A DNA stretch of 64,000 nt from Mesorhizobium erdmanii USDA 3471. GTDB lineage: Bacteria > Pseudomonadota > Alphaproteobacteria > Rhizobiales > Rhizobiaceae. Shown here in pieces: positions 50,793 through 59,167 of the stretch (its first letter is position 1; every line of letters begins with the position of its first letter). The translations under genes were made by a program, and so were the position numbers. The stretch is taken from positions 19,465 through 83,464 of the forward strand of contig NZ_AXAE01000029.1 of NCBI RefSeq assembly GCF_000472705.1, written 5' to 3'. The notes under the pieces were generated by a model. That model saw only the letters and a list, made by a program, of their open reading frames with translations, was not told the origin of the DNA and made no database searches.

Positions 50793-51437
50793 TTAGAGCC
50801 GCCTGGTTTTCAGCCATCGCACTTGTCGCCAGGCGCGGCGCAGCGCAGTTGCGGCGGAGCCGATCGCGATGACAGCGAGCGCGAGCGTCAGGACCTCGTT
50901 GCGGCCATTCCAAAGAAATTCCACTGAAGACAGCAATGCAGCGATGGTTGCAGCGGCCATGCGATGCGGCTTGGCCATCGGGCCGGAGAAGTCGCTCGGT
51001 GCTTCGTTGGCCCGCCCCAGTTCCCGCACATAGGCGGTGAGAACCGAAAAACAGGCGGCTGCCCAGCCAAGGCCAGGCATGGCGATGCCGTAGCCTATTC
51101 CAACCATGATGGCGATGTCGGCGATCCTGTCCGGGAACTCGTTCCAGAACGGTCCATCGGCGGATGCTTTGCCGCCTTCCACGGCGACCATGCCGTCGAA
51201 CAGGTTGCACAGCAGGCGAAGTTGGCAGAACAGCGCAGCGGCCAGCAAGAGCAGCAAACGCACCATGCCGTCGCTCTGCCCGCCAAGCCAGAAGGCGGTG
51301 CCGGCCAGCGCGCCGGCGAGGATACTGCCCTGCGAAATCTGGTTGGGGGTCACCGACAGTCCTGCGAGACGTCTGGCCGTTGCCTGGGCCCAGCGCGTGT
51401 CACGGCTTGCAAGGGGTCTGCGATCGCCTGTGTTCAT
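50793..51437 (-). CDS. CDP-alcohol phosphatidyltransferase family protein
   Basis: 214 residues from ATG 51437, 7 nt after the cdsA stop; the open frame to 51521 overlaps cdsA and is unlikely. Several membrane segments are visible (SILAGALAGTAFWLGG, LLLLLAAALFC, AIMVGIGYGIAMPGLGWAAA). The family motif DGx2AR...D...D appears as FDGMVAVEGGKAS followed by FPDRIADIA, with Val replacing the Arg. It joins a CDP-activated lipid to an alcohol such as inositol, glycerol phosphate or choline; which one is not clear. Confidence 0.86.
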   Translation of the reverse strand: MNTGDRRPLASRDTRWAQATARRLAGLSVTPNQISQGSILAGALAGTAFWLGGQSDGMVRLLLLLAAALFCQLRLLCNLFDGMVAVEGGKASADGPFWNEFPDRIADIAIMVGIGYGIAMPGLGWAAACFSVLTAYVRELGRANEAPSDFSGPMAKPHRMAAATIAALLSSVEFLWNGRNEVLTLALAVIAIGSAATALRRAWRQVRWLKTRRL

Positions 51438-51444
51438 CGCTGTC

Positions 51445-52395
51445 TCATCCTGGCGACCAGAAGTAACGCGTGAGGTGGAAGAAGATCGGAGCAGAGAACA
51501 CCACTGAATCCAGCCGATCAATCAGGCCGCCATGGCCGTCTATCAGATGGCCCCAATCCTTGACGCCGCGGTCGCGTTTGATAGCCGACATCACGAGGCC
51601 GCCGAAAAAGCCCATCAACGTGATCAGGAAGGCCATCGCGCCGGCCTGAAGCGGAGAGAACGGCGTGATCCACCACAGACCGGCGCCGACGAGGCTGGCG
51701 CAGGCAACGCCGCCGAGGAAACCTTCAACAGTCTTGGACGGCGAAAGCCTTGGTGCGATCTTCGTGCGTCCGATCATCTTCCCCCAGATATATTGCAGCA
51801 CATCGCTCAGCTGAACGACGATGACAAGGAAGGCTATCAAAAGCACGTTGCGACCCGCGTAGCCGGGAATGTGCAACGTCAGAAGAGCCGGCACGTGCGA
51901 GGCGCAAAAGACGCAGATCATCAGGGCCCATTGCACCTCCGCGATTCGAACCAGGAAGTGCTGCGTGTCGCCCCGCACCGCCGAGATGATGGGCATCAAC
52001 AGGAAGGCGTAGACCGGGATGAAAACGGAAAAGATTTCGTAATTCTCGATCCAGAGCAGGACATATTGCAACGGCAGTACGACGAAGAACGCCGTGGCCA
52101 GCGCCCAGTGGTCGGCACGCCGCGTATTGGTCAGCGTCACGAACTCGCGAAGAGCGGCGAAGGAACAGAAGCCGAAAAGGAGCAGAACGCCGATACGCCC
52201 GGCGACGAATGCCATGGCGATGAGAATAGCCATCACCCACCAGGCATTGATGCGGGCGTTGAGGTTCTCAATGACCGAATTCGAGCCGTCTGGCGACAAG
52301 CGTCGCTCAAGGACATAGCCCACGAAAGAGGCCACGAGCAGAATCCCGCAGACGCCGAGCACGAGAACCATCATGTCGAATTGGGTTGAGCTCAT
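51445..52395 (-). CDS. Phosphatidate cytidylyltransferase (CdsA family)
   Basis: 316 residues with about eight membrane segments. The C-terminal signature is GVKDWGHLIDGHGGLIDRLD, preceded by SPSKTVEGFLGG, both typical of CDP-diacylglycerol synthase. The N-terminus has an extra membrane helix (MMVLVLGVCGILLVASFVGY). Its start overlaps the acyltransferase stop by 4 nt. It makes CDP-diacylglycerol for the phosphotransferase encoded next. It may be a second copy alongside the housekeeping cdsA near other lipid genes, which is not in this window. Confidence 0.92.
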   Translation of the reverse strand: MSSTQFDMMVLVLGVCGILLVASFVGYVLERRLSPDGSNSVIENLNARINAWWVMAILIAMAFVAGRIGVLLLFGFCSFAALREFVTLTNTRRADHWALATAFFVVLPLQYVLLWIENYEIFSVFIPVYAFLLMPIISAVRGDTQHFLVRIAEVQWALMICVFCASHVPALLTLHIPGYAGRNVLLIAFLVIVVQLSDVLQYIWGKMIGRTKIAPRLSPSKTVEGFLGGVACASLVGAGLWWITPFSPLQAGAMAFLITLMGFFGGLVMSAIKRDRGVKDWGHLIDGHGGLIDRLDSVVFSAPIFFHLTRYFWSPG

Positions 52396-53030
52396 TCAAC
52401 AGCCTTTTTCGGCGCCAGCGCGAGTAGCGCTTCCCGTGCCCGCTCGAGAAACATATCCTTCTCCTCGCCATCAGCCAGGTGCATTGGTTCGCCGAATGTC
52501 ACCGTGCAGATCAACGGGATAGGCACGAATTCCCCCTTCGGCATCACTCTGTTGAGATTGGCGATCCATACCGGTACCAATTCGAAGTCCGGATGCAATG
52601 CCGCCAAATGGAACAGGCCGGATTTGAATGGCTGCAAGGACGCATCGGACTGGTTGCGCGTGCCTTCCGGGAAGAGGATCAGCGAAGAGCCTTCCTTCAT
52701 TGCCTCGCCCATACTCTCGACAGGATCCATCGTGCGTCCGTCGCGATTGCGATCGATCAGGACGCCATTGAAAACGTCACGCCCGATGAAGCTTCTGAGT
52801 CTTGATTTCAGCCAGTAGTCGGCGCCGGCTACGGGACGGACCCGCCGACGCAGGCGCGGCGGCAGAACAGCCCAGATCAGGATGAAATCCCCATGGCTGG
52901 AGTGGTTGGCAAAGAAGATCGAGCGACGGCGAGGTAGCCTGCCTTCGTGCCAGAACGGCCGCACAGCGGTGATCGCGCGGGCGAACAGCAAGACGACCAC
53001 GGCCACCGGCTTCGCAATCAGCGACTTCAT
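52392..53030 (-). CDS. 1-acyl-sn-glycerol-3-phosphate acyltransferase (PlsC-like)
   Basis: 212 residues. The N-terminal membrane helix is VAVVVLLFARAITAV. The acyltransferase motifs are FFANHSSHGDFILIWA (HxxxxD) and LILFPEGTRNQSD (FPEGTR). It makes phosphatidic acid at the inner membrane. It is first in the minus-strand operon with CdsA and the CDP-alcohol transferase, so the three genes encode successive steps from lysophosphatidate to a phospholipid. Confidence 0.93.
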   Translation of the reverse strand: MKSLIAKPVAVVVLLFARAITAVRPFWHEGRLPRRRSIFFANHSSHGDFILIWAVLPPRLRRRVRPVAGADYWLKSRLRSFIGRDVFNGVLIDRNRDGRTMDPVESMGEAMKEGSSLILFPEGTRNQSDASLQPFKSGLFHLAALHPDFELVPVWIANLNRVMPKGEFVPIPLICTVTFGEPMHLADGEEKDMFLERAREALLALAPKKAVE

Positions 53031-53058
53031 CCATCCCCCAATTCGTTCATGGATGATC

Positions 53059-53077
53059 CGCCAGCTGACAGCTGGCG
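53059..53077. promoter_or_regulatory. Near-perfect palindrome upstream of the phospholipid operon
   Basis: The 9-bp arms CGCCAGCTG and CAGCTGGCG flank a single A. The site lies 29 nt upstream of the acyltransferase start and 55 nt downstream of the MarR stop. It may be an operator. As an RNA hairpin it has no T-tract, so a terminator role is less likely. Confidence 0.5.
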
Positions 53078-53131
53078 AAAAACCCCTCCCCAGGACAAGC
53101 AGGATCGCGAGACCATAACTGCTTGTACGCG

Positions 53132-53626
53132 CTACCCCTTCCCAGCGGGCGTCTTATACTCCTCCGCCGACGGCCGCTGCCTCCTATCCAATGCGATTTC
53201 GAGCGACAAGACGCCTTTGACGATAGAGGCCCGTTCGTTGACGCTCAACTTTGCCAGCAAGGCCTGTTCGAACGCCTTCGCCAACGGTACCATCTCACGA
53301 TAAGCGGCAAGGCCCGCTCTGGTAAGCGTCAAATGCTCGACGCGGCGGTCGTTCTCGCCAGGCGTCCGCGTCAGCCACCGTCGCCGTTCGAGCTCGGCCA
53401 CTGCACGCGAAACCTTGGTCTTGTGCATGGCCGACTGTTCGCCAAGCTCTGTCGCCGTCATCGTGCCGCGCTGGCCGAGCCCGGAAAGCGTGCGCCATTC
53501 AGGCCGCGTCAGTCCATGACTGTCCTTGTAGATTCGGGAAAATTCGCGGCTCACATCGTCAGCCAGGCGATAGAGCCGATAGGGGAGGAAGTTTTCGAGT
53601 TCCAGGATTTCCGGTTGCATGGCCAT
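53132..53626 (-). CDS. MarR family transcriptional regulator next to hmgA
   Basis: 164 residues. The winged helix core reads LTRPEWRTLSGLGQRGTMTA, SAMHKTKVSRAVAELERRRW and TPGENDRRVEHLTLT. It is divergent from hmgA with 94 nt between starts, an arrangement that points to repression of the homogentisate genes. The ligand is probably an aromatic intermediate, which is inferred. A GGTT/AACC inverted site lies in the shared promoter region. Confidence 0.92.
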   Translation of the reverse strand: MAMQPEILELENFLPYRLYRLADDVSREFSRIYKDSHGLTRPEWRTLSGLGQRGTMTATELGEQSAMHKTKVSRAVAELERRRWLTRTPGENDRRVEHLTLTRAGLAAYREMVPLAKAFEQALLAKLSVNERASIVKGVLSLEIALDRRQRPSAEEYKTPAGKG

Positions 53627-53658
53627 TCATCGACAAATGCCGGCTCGCGGCATTGATA

Positions 53659-53689
53659 GTTACATTTTCGATGGTTACAAATGAAACCA
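53659..53689. promoter_or_regulatory. Candidate operator in the MarR-hmgA intergenic region
   Basis: Two GTTACA copies occur at 53659-53664 and 53674-53679. The second is part of an inverted pair TGGTT (53672-53676) / AACCA (53685-53689) around an AT-rich 8-nt centre. The location between divergent genes fits a MarR operator; no experimental site is known to me. Confidence 0.5.
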
Positions 53690-53720
53690 ATTTGGTCAAG
53701 CATTTCGCGAGGAGGAAGCG

Positions 53721-55034
53721 ATGGCCTTTTCCTACATGCCGGGCTTCGGCAACGATTTTGAGACCGAAACCTTGCCCGGCTCGCTGCCGCAGGGGCGGAA
53801 CTCGCCGCAGCGCCCGGCCTATGGCCTCTATGCCGAACAGCTTTCGGGCTCGCCTTTCACCGCCCCGCGCGGCACCAATGAACGCTCCTGGCTTTATCGC
53901 ATCCGGCCGAGCGTCAAACACACTGGCCGCTTCAAGGCGGCGAACTATCCCTTGTGGAAGACCGCTCCCAATGTCGGCGACCACGAACTGGCGCTGGGCC
54001 AGTATCGCTGGAACCCGGTGCCGATGCCGAAAGAGCCGACCGACTTCATCGCCGGCATGCGGACGATAACAACCGCCGGCGACGTGCTCGGGCAGAGCGG
54101 CATGGCCGCCCATGTCTACGTCGCCAACACATCGATGGTCGACGATCATTTCTTCAATGCCGACGGCGAGTTGCTTGTGGTGCCGCAGGTCGGCGCCTTG
54201 CGCATGGTTACCGAAATGGGCGTCATCGAGCTTCGGCCCGGCGAGATCGCCGTTTTGCCGCGCGGCCTTGTCTTCAAGGTCGAACTGATCGACAGCCAAG
54301 TGCGCGGCTATGTCTGCGAGAACTACGGCGCCAAGCTGACCTTGCCCGACCGCGGCCCGATCGGTGCCAATTGCCTGGCCAACCCGCGCGACTTCAAGAC
54401 GCCCTGCGCCTGGTTCGAGGAGAAGGAAACGCCCTGCCGGCTGGTGGTGAAATGGTGCGGCAATTTCCATCTCACCGAGATTGGACACTCGCCACTCGAT
54501 GTCGTCGCCTGGCATGGCAATTACGCGCCCTACAAATATGATCTGGCGACGTTTTCGCCCGTCGGTGCCATTCTGTTCGACCACCCCGATCCGTCGATCT
54601 TCACCGTGCTCACCGCGCCAAGTGGCGAGGAGGGCACCGCCAACATCGACTTCGTCATCTTCCCGCCGCGCTGGCTGGTGGCCGAAGATACGTTCCGCCC
54701 CCCCTGGTACCACCGCAACATAATGAGCGAGTTCATGGGGCTGATCCACGGCCAGTACGATGCAAAGCAAGAGGGGTTCGTGCCTGGCGGCATCAGCCTG
54801 CACAATCTCATGCTGGCCCACGGTCCGGATGCCCCTGGCTTCGAAAAGGCCTCGCGCGCGGAGCTGAAACCGGTCAAGCTCGACAACACCATGGCCTTCA
54901 TGTTCGAGACGCGTTTCCCGCAGATGCTGACCCGATACGGCGCCGAACTGGAAACCCGGCAGGACAATTACATCGACTGCTGGTCCGATCTGAAGAAGCG
55001 CTTCAACGGCACGCCCGAGGGCGACTGGTCTTGA
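53721..55034 (+). CDS. hmgA: Homogentisate 1,2-dioxygenase
   Basis: 437 residues from ATG 53721 with AGGAGGAAG upstream. Family blocks are SYMPGFGNDFETETLPGSLP, YGLYAEQLSGSPFTAPRG, FFNADGELLVVPQVG, and the iron ligands in PPWYHRNIMSEFMGLIHGQ with later His in GISLHNLMLAHGPD. The enzyme opens the homogentisate ring to maleylacetoacetate. It is first in a plus-strand operon with an MBL-fold gene and the FAH-family hydrolase. Confidence 0.96.
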   Translation: MAFSYMPGFGNDFETETLPGSLPQGRNSPQRPAYGLYAEQLSGSPFTAPRGTNERSWLYRIRPSVKHTGRFKAANYPLWKTAPNVGDHELALGQYRWNPVPMPKEPTDFIAGMRTITTAGDVLGQSGMAAHVYVANTSMVDDHFFNADGELLVVPQVGALRMVTEMGVIELRPGEIAVLPRGLVFKVELIDSQVRGYVCENYGAKLTLPDRGPIGANCLANPRDFKTPCAWFEEKETPCRLVVKWCGNFHLTEIGHSPLDVVAWHGNYAPYKYDLATFSPVGAILFDHPDPSIFTVLTAPSGEEGTANIDFVIFPPRWLVAEDTFRPPWYHRNIMSEFMGLIHGQYDAKQEGFVPGGISLHNLMLAHGPDAPGFEKASRAELKPVKLDNTMAFMFETRFPQMLTRYGAELETRQDNYIDCWSDLKKRFNGTPEGDWS

Positions 55035-55900
55035 GCGGCAAGCCAATGCCGGACCGGTTGGTGCTGTTGGGCTCGAAGGGCGGCCCGGCGCTGCGGCCGG
55101 GCGGGCCGTGGCCGAGTTCATCGCTGCTCGAGATCGGTGGGCGGTGCATCATTGTCGACTGCGGACTTGGCGTGACACGCGGCGTGGTCGATGCCGGCAT
55201 CAGCCTGAAGGCGCTGGACCTGATCTTCATCACGCATCTGCATTCCGACCATGTGCTGGAACTGGGCCCTTTGCTGCACACCGCCTGGACGGCGGGTCTG
55301 GCGGCGCCGGTTGCAGTATTCGGCCCGCCTGGCACCGGCCACTATTGGCGGCGCTTCTGCCAGGCGATGGAATTCGACATCGAGATACGCATCGTCGACG
55401 AGGGCCGGCCTGATATTCGCGAACTGGTTTCGATCAGCGAATTCGGCGAAGGCGAGGTTGTCGAGCAGCGTGGCCTGAAAGTGATGGCGCTGCGCGTCGA
55501 TCATCCGCCAGTGACCGACTGCTTTGCCCTGCGCTTCGACCATGGCGGCAAAAGCGTGGTCTTTTCAGCCGATACGGCTTTCTTTCCACCGCTCGCCGAG
55601 TTCACCGCCGGGGCTGACATTCTCGTCCATGAAGCCATGCTGGAAGAAGGCATCGAAAGGCTGGTCGCCAAGACCGGCAATGGCGCGCGGCTCAGAGAAC
55701 ATCTGCTTGCCAGCCACAGCTTTGCCGAAGAGGCAGGGCGCATTGCCAGGGATGGCGGCGCGAAGAGACTGGTGCTCAACCACCTCATTCCCGCCGACGA
55801 TCCCGGGATCGGCGAGGCGGATTGGATCGCTGCTGTCAGGAAAACATGGGCCGGCGACTTGACGATCGCCCGCGACGGCCTTGTTGTGGAGCTAGCATGA
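55031..55900 (+). CDS. MBL-fold metallo-hydrolase (RNase Z-like)
   Basis: 289 residues from a TTG at 55031 that overlaps the hmgA stop and has GAGGG about 9 nt upstream; ATG 55046 is the alternative. The metal-binding motif is FITHLHSDHVLELGP (HxHxDH), with further ligands in FSADTAFFP and LASHSF and a late His in LVLNHLIPADD. The fold is of the RNase Z/arylsulfatase type. Its steady position in homogentisate operons could mean a lactone or thioester substrate, but this is speculative. Confidence 0.88.
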   Translation: MSGKPMPDRLVLLGSKGGPALRPGGPWPSSSLLEIGGRCIIVDCGLGVTRGVVDAGISLKALDLIFITHLHSDHVLELGPLLHTAWTAGLAAPVAVFGPPGTGHYWRRFCQAMEFDIEIRIVDEGRPDIRELVSISEFGEGEVVEQRGLKVMALRVDHPPVTDCFALRFDHGGKSVVFSADTAFFPPLAEFTAGADILVHEAMLEEGIERLVAKTGNGARLREHLLASHSFAEEAGRIARDGGAKRLVLNHLIPADDPGIGEADWIAAVRKTWAGDLTIARDGLVVELA

Positions 55901-55978
55901 TCCCGAACCGAAGGACCACTTCAGCGAAAAGTGGGAACCGGTTTTCTCGAACAAACGGTTCCGTTTGTTCGGAGATCA
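55895..55978. repeat. Composite palindromic repeat between the MBL-fold and FAH-family genes
   Basis: It begins at GCATGATCCCGAA, overlapping the TGA stop at 55898-55900, and contains GCGAAAAGTGGGAACCGGTT, a core seen in dispersed rhizobial repeats (from memory). It then has an 11-bp perfect inverted repeat CGAACAAACGG (55948-55958) / CCGTTTGTTCG (55961-55971) and ends GAGATCATTC. It could also act as an attenuating hairpin inside the operon. Confidence 0.65.
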
Positions 55979-56030
55979 TTCGCAAGACAAAAAGCAAAGC
56001 GGTGCCAAAGCCGCATCAGGAGGGAGACGC

Positions 56031-57044
56031 ATGAAGCTTGCCACATTGAAGGACGGGACACGCGACGGAAAGCTCGTTGTCGTCTCGCGCGACCTGACGC
56101 AGTACACCGACGCCTCGTTCCTGGCACGCACGCTGCAGGCCGCACTCGACGACTGGCGCAGGATCTCGCCGCATCTCGCGACCATAGCGGAATCGCTGGA
56201 GAACAATGCGGTGCCGTCGGCTCGCTTCCACGAACACGATGCGCATTCGCCGCTGCCGCGCGCCTATCAATGGGCTGACGGATCGGCCTATGTGAACCAT
56301 GTCGAACTGGTGCGCAAAGCACGCGGCGTCGAGATGCCGGCGAGCTTCTGGACCGATCCGCTGATCTACCAGGGTGGCTCGGATTCATTCGTTGCGCCGC
56401 GCGATCCCATCCGCATGGCGGACGAAGCCTTCGGCATCGACATGGAGGCCGAAGTGGCCGTCATCGTCGACGACGTGCCTATGGGCGCCAGCCTCGATGA
56501 GGCCCGCGCCGCGATCCGGCTGGTCATGCTGGTCAATGACGTGACGCTGCGTGCACTCACCGGGCCGGAACTGGCCAAGGGCTTCGGCTTCTTCCAGTCG
56601 AAACCGTCCTCCGCCTTCTCTCCCGTTGCTGTAACTCCAGATGAACTGGGCCATGCCTGGGATGGCGGAAAAGTCAGTCTGCCGCTGCTTGCCGATCTCA
56701 ACGGCAAACCCTTTGGCCGCGCCAATGCCGGCATTGACATGACCTTCGATTTTCCGGCGCTCATCGCGCACGCCGCCCGGACAAGGCCGCTGGTATCAGG
56801 CACGATTATCGGCTCCGGCACGGTCTCCAACAAGCTCGACGGCGGCCCGGGCAAGCCGGTCTCGGCAGGCGGCGCAGGCTATTCCTGCATTGCGGAATTG
56901 CGCATGATCGAGACCATCGAGTCAGGCGAACCCAAGACGCCGTTTCTGCGCTTTGGCGATACGGTGCGCATCGAGATGAAGGATAGATCAGGCCATTCGA
57001 TCTTCGGCGCCATCGAGCAGAAGGTCGAGAAATACCAGGCATAA
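56031..57044 (+). CDS. Fumarylacetoacetate hydrolase family protein
   Basis: 337 residues from ATG 56031 with AGGAGGGAG upstream; the open extension to 55965 runs into a repeat. The FAH fold is shown by LPRAYQWADGSAYVNHVELV, GIDMEAEVAVIVDDVPMG (the ExE metal ligands), LVMLVNDVTLRAL, FFQSKPSSAFSP, SGTIIGSGTVSN and LRFGDTVRIEMKD near the end. In the homogentisate pathway it would cleave fumarylacetoacetate to fumarate and acetoacetate. Its place after hmgA supports this. Confidence 0.92.
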   Translation: MKLATLKDGTRDGKLVVVSRDLTQYTDASFLARTLQAALDDWRRISPHLATIAESLENNAVPSARFHEHDAHSPLPRAYQWADGSAYVNHVELVRKARGVEMPASFWTDPLIYQGGSDSFVAPRDPIRMADEAFGIDMEAEVAVIVDDVPMGASLDEARAAIRLVMLVNDVTLRALTGPELAKGFGFFQSKPSSAFSPVAVTPDELGHAWDGGKVSLPLLADLNGKPFGRANAGIDMTFDFPALIAHAARTRPLVSGTIIGSGTVSNKLDGGPGKPVSAGGAGYSCIAELRMIETIESGEPKTPFLRFGDTVRIEMKDRSGHSIFGAIEQKVEKYQA

Positions 57045-57058
57045 CGGGGGGAAACCTA

Positions 57059-57325
57059 ATGACGAGCGGGGCCTTCTATCCGTTAGCGGGCGTCTGGCCC
57101 ATTGCCATGCTGGCCGTCTTCATCCTGGCCATCCATCTGAGCTGCGGCATCGAGGCGCGCTCACCCGGTCTCCCCAACCGCGGCGGCGACCCGCGCAAGG
57201 CGATGATATTCCACACCATCACCAACACGAATGTGGTGCGGGATGAGGAGACGCAGGCCGTGCGTCGGCGCATGAACTGGCTGTTGCTGGTTGCATCTGG
57301 TGCGGTCAGGGGGATGACGAGATGA
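57059..57325 (+). CDS. Small hypothetical membrane protein
   Basis: 88 residues from ATG 57059 with GGGGGG upstream, 14 nt after the FAH-family gene and overlapping the DinB-family start by 4 nt. An N-terminal hydrophobic segment (FYPLAGVWPIAMLAVFILAI) is followed by a charged stretch with FHTITNTNVVRDEETQAVRR. I do not recognise a family. Tight packing with its neighbours supports translation. Confidence 0.6.
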   Translation: MTSGAFYPLAGVWPIAMLAVFILAIHLSCGIEARSPGLPNRGGDPRKAMIFHTITNTNVVRDEETQAVRRRMNWLLLVASGAVRGMTR

Positions 57326-57864
57326 ATCTGCTTGATCATCTGCGCCGCATGGCCGGTAACAATCTCTGGTCGAACGATCGGCTCTATCGTGCCGTGCTCG
57401 CGCTCGAGCCCGGCGAATTCGAAGCCGAGCGCACCAGTTTCTTCCCATCGATCAAGGAGACGCTCAACCACGTTCTGGCGGTCGACTATCTCTATCTCGA
57501 TTTTCTCGAAGAGGGCGGCGTCGGTGCCGCTGCCTTTGACGATTTCGTGCCGATCGACGGACCCCATGCGCTTTTTGCCGCCCAGGTCGCGGCCGACCGG
57601 CGGCTGATCGCCTTTTGCGACAAGCTCTCAGAGGCCGATCTTGACCGCCGCGTCGTCACCGATCGTCGCGAGGACAGCATGATTCCGGAAAGGATCGGCG
57701 ACATCCTCGCCCATGTCTTCCTGCACGACATCCACCATCGCGGCCAGGTGCACGCGATGCTGTCCGGCACATCGGTCGCGCCACCGCAGCTGGATGAATT
57801 CCTACTCGATTATGATTTGAAGCTGAGGGAGAAAGAGGTCGAGCGGCTGGGGCTCAAAATTTGA
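57322..57864 (+). CDS. DinB family protein
   Basis: 180 residues; ATG 57322 overlaps the previous stop. It is a four-helix bundle with the DinB metal-binding His set: NHVLAVDYLYLDFL (first His) and AHVFLHDIHHRGQVHAML (HxxHRGQ). The DinB/MDMPI superfamily includes thiol-dependent transferases and maleylpyruvate isomerases. It is last in the hmgA operon, where a maleylacetoacetate isomerase would be expected, which makes such a role worth testing. Confidence 0.9.
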   Translation: MNLLDHLRRMAGNNLWSNDRLYRAVLALEPGEFEAERTSFFPSIKETLNHVLAVDYLYLDFLEEGGVGAAAFDDFVPIDGPHALFAAQVAADRRLIAFCDKLSEADLDRRVVTDRREDSMIPERIGDILAHVFLHDIHHRGQVHAMLSGTSVAPPQLDEFLLDYDLKLREKEVERLGLKI

Positions 57865-57871
57865 CATCGAG

Positions 57872-57895
57872 GCATGGCCCGCGAAAGGGCCACGC
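57872..57895. terminator. Hairpin between the convergent DinB-family and hppD genes
   Basis: The stem TGGCCC / GGGCCA with loop GCGAAA, extended by GC / GC across an A:C mismatch, lies between the stops at 57864 and 57918. It is symmetrical and could serve both strands. There is no strong T-tract. Confidence 0.55.
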
Positions 57896-57917
57896 TCAAA
57901 CCCGCCCGACCTGAACT

Positions 57918-59030
57918 TTATTCTGCCGCTTGAACCTTGATCACCCCACGCTTGATCTGGTCCTGCTCGATCGATTCGAACAGCGCGCGGAAATTGCCTT
58001 CGCCAAAGCCTTCGTCGCCCTTGCGCTGGATGAATTCGAAGAAGATCGGCCCGATCACGGTTTTCGAAAAGACCTGCAAAAGAATCTTTGTCATGCCGCC
58101 GTCAATCACGCCTTCACCGTCGATCAGGATGCCGTGCTTCTTCATCCGCTCGATCGGCTCGTCATGGCCGTTCACACGGGCATACGACATGTCGTAATAC
58201 GTCTCCGGCGGGCCGGGCATGAACTTCAGCCCGTTGGCAGCGAGCTTGTCGGTGGCGGCGTAGATATCGTCGGTGCCGACCGCAATGTGCTGGATGCCCT
58301 CGCCATTGTACTTCTTCAGATATTCGGCGATCTGGCTGGTCTCGTCCTTGGATTCGTTCAGCGGAATGCGGATCTTGCCGCAGGGCGAGGTGATGGCGCG
58401 GCTGACCAGCCCGGTGATCTTGCCGTCAATGTCGAAGAAATGGATCTGCTTGAAGCCGAACAGGTTGCGGTAGAAATCCCACCACTTGTCCATCTGGCCG
58501 CGGTAGACGTTGTGGGTGAGGTGGTCGAGGAAATAGAAGCCGACGCCTTGCGGCCGCGGGTCGCGTGCACCAAGCCATTCGAACTCGGCATCGTAAGCCG
58601 AGCCCTTCTTGCCGTAGCTGTCGATGAAATAGAGCAACGAACCACCGATGCCGACGATGGCCGGCACGTCGATCGCCTTGTCGCCACCTTGGTAAGGCGT
58701 GGCGCCTTTTGCGACGGCGTGGTCGAATGCATGCTTGGCATCGACCACCCGCCAGGCCATCGAGGCGGCGCACGGGCCGTGCTTGTCGGCGAACTTCATC
58801 GCGTGCGAGCCCGGCTCGGCGTTGACGACATAATTGATGTCGCCCTGACGCCAGACGGTGATGTCTTTCGTGCGATGCCTGGCCACCGCCACATAACCCA
58901 TGCGGGTGAACAGTTCGGCGAGCTTTTGCGGCTCCGGATGCGCGAATTCGACGAACTCGAAACCGTCGGTGCCGGCGGGATTGTCCTTGCTGATCCTGGC
59001 GGGCGGGGCGTCGTGCGGGAAGGGACCCAT
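57918..59030 (-). CDS. hppD: 4-hydroxyphenylpyruvate dioxygenase
   Basis: 370 residues from ATG 59030, chosen for GGAGG 7 nt upstream; the frame is open to 59114. Two VOC-fold halves are visible: FEFVEFAHPEPQKLAELFTR in the first, DHLTHNVYRGQMDKWWDFYR with an iron-ligand His in the second, then GIQHIAVGTDDI (His) and GPIFFEFIQRKGDEGFGEGN (Glu). It converts 4-hydroxyphenylpyruvate to homogentisate, the substrate of HmgA. It is divergent from an Lrp-type regulator. Confidence 0.96.
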   Translation of the reverse strand: MGPFPHDAPPARISKDNPAGTDGFEFVEFAHPEPQKLAELFTRMGYVAVARHRTKDITVWRQGDINYVVNAEPGSHAMKFADKHGPCAASMAWRVVDAKHAFDHAVAKGATPYQGGDKAIDVPAIVGIGGSLLYFIDSYGKKGSAYDAEFEWLGARDPRPQGVGFYFLDHLTHNVYRGQMDKWWDFYRNLFGFKQIHFFDIDGKITGLVSRAITSPCGKIRIPLNESKDETSQIAEYLKKYNGEGIQHIAVGTDDIYAATDKLAANGLKFMPGPPETYYDMSYARVNGHDEPIERMKKHGILIDGEGVIDGGMTKILLQVFSKTVIGPIFFEFIQRKGDEGFGEGNFRALFESIEQDQIKRGVIKVQAAE

Positions 59031-59107
59031 GATAATCCTCCAAAGCTGGCTTGGCCTGAAAGGCCCATCTGACGCCATCATAGCGCGGAGGCGCTGCATG
59101 GTGCTTG

Positions 59108-59126
59108 CATTCAAACGCTTGAAATG
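59108..59126. promoter_or_regulatory. Candidate Lrp/AsnC-type operator between hppD and its regulator
   Basis: TTCAA (59110-59114) and TTGAA (59119-59123) are arranged around ACGC, with further imperfect symmetry (CAT / ATG) outside. The site is about 80 nt upstream of hppD and 42 nt upstream of the regulator start, as expected for an Lrp-family target in a divergent promoter. Confidence 0.55.
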
Positions 59127-59167
59127 GTCATCTCATGCGCAAAGCATGCATGCTGAGAGAGAAAACC

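Noticed and set aside
53559..55121. 520-residue minus-strand open frame
   Set aside because: Shadow of hmgA; no family features.
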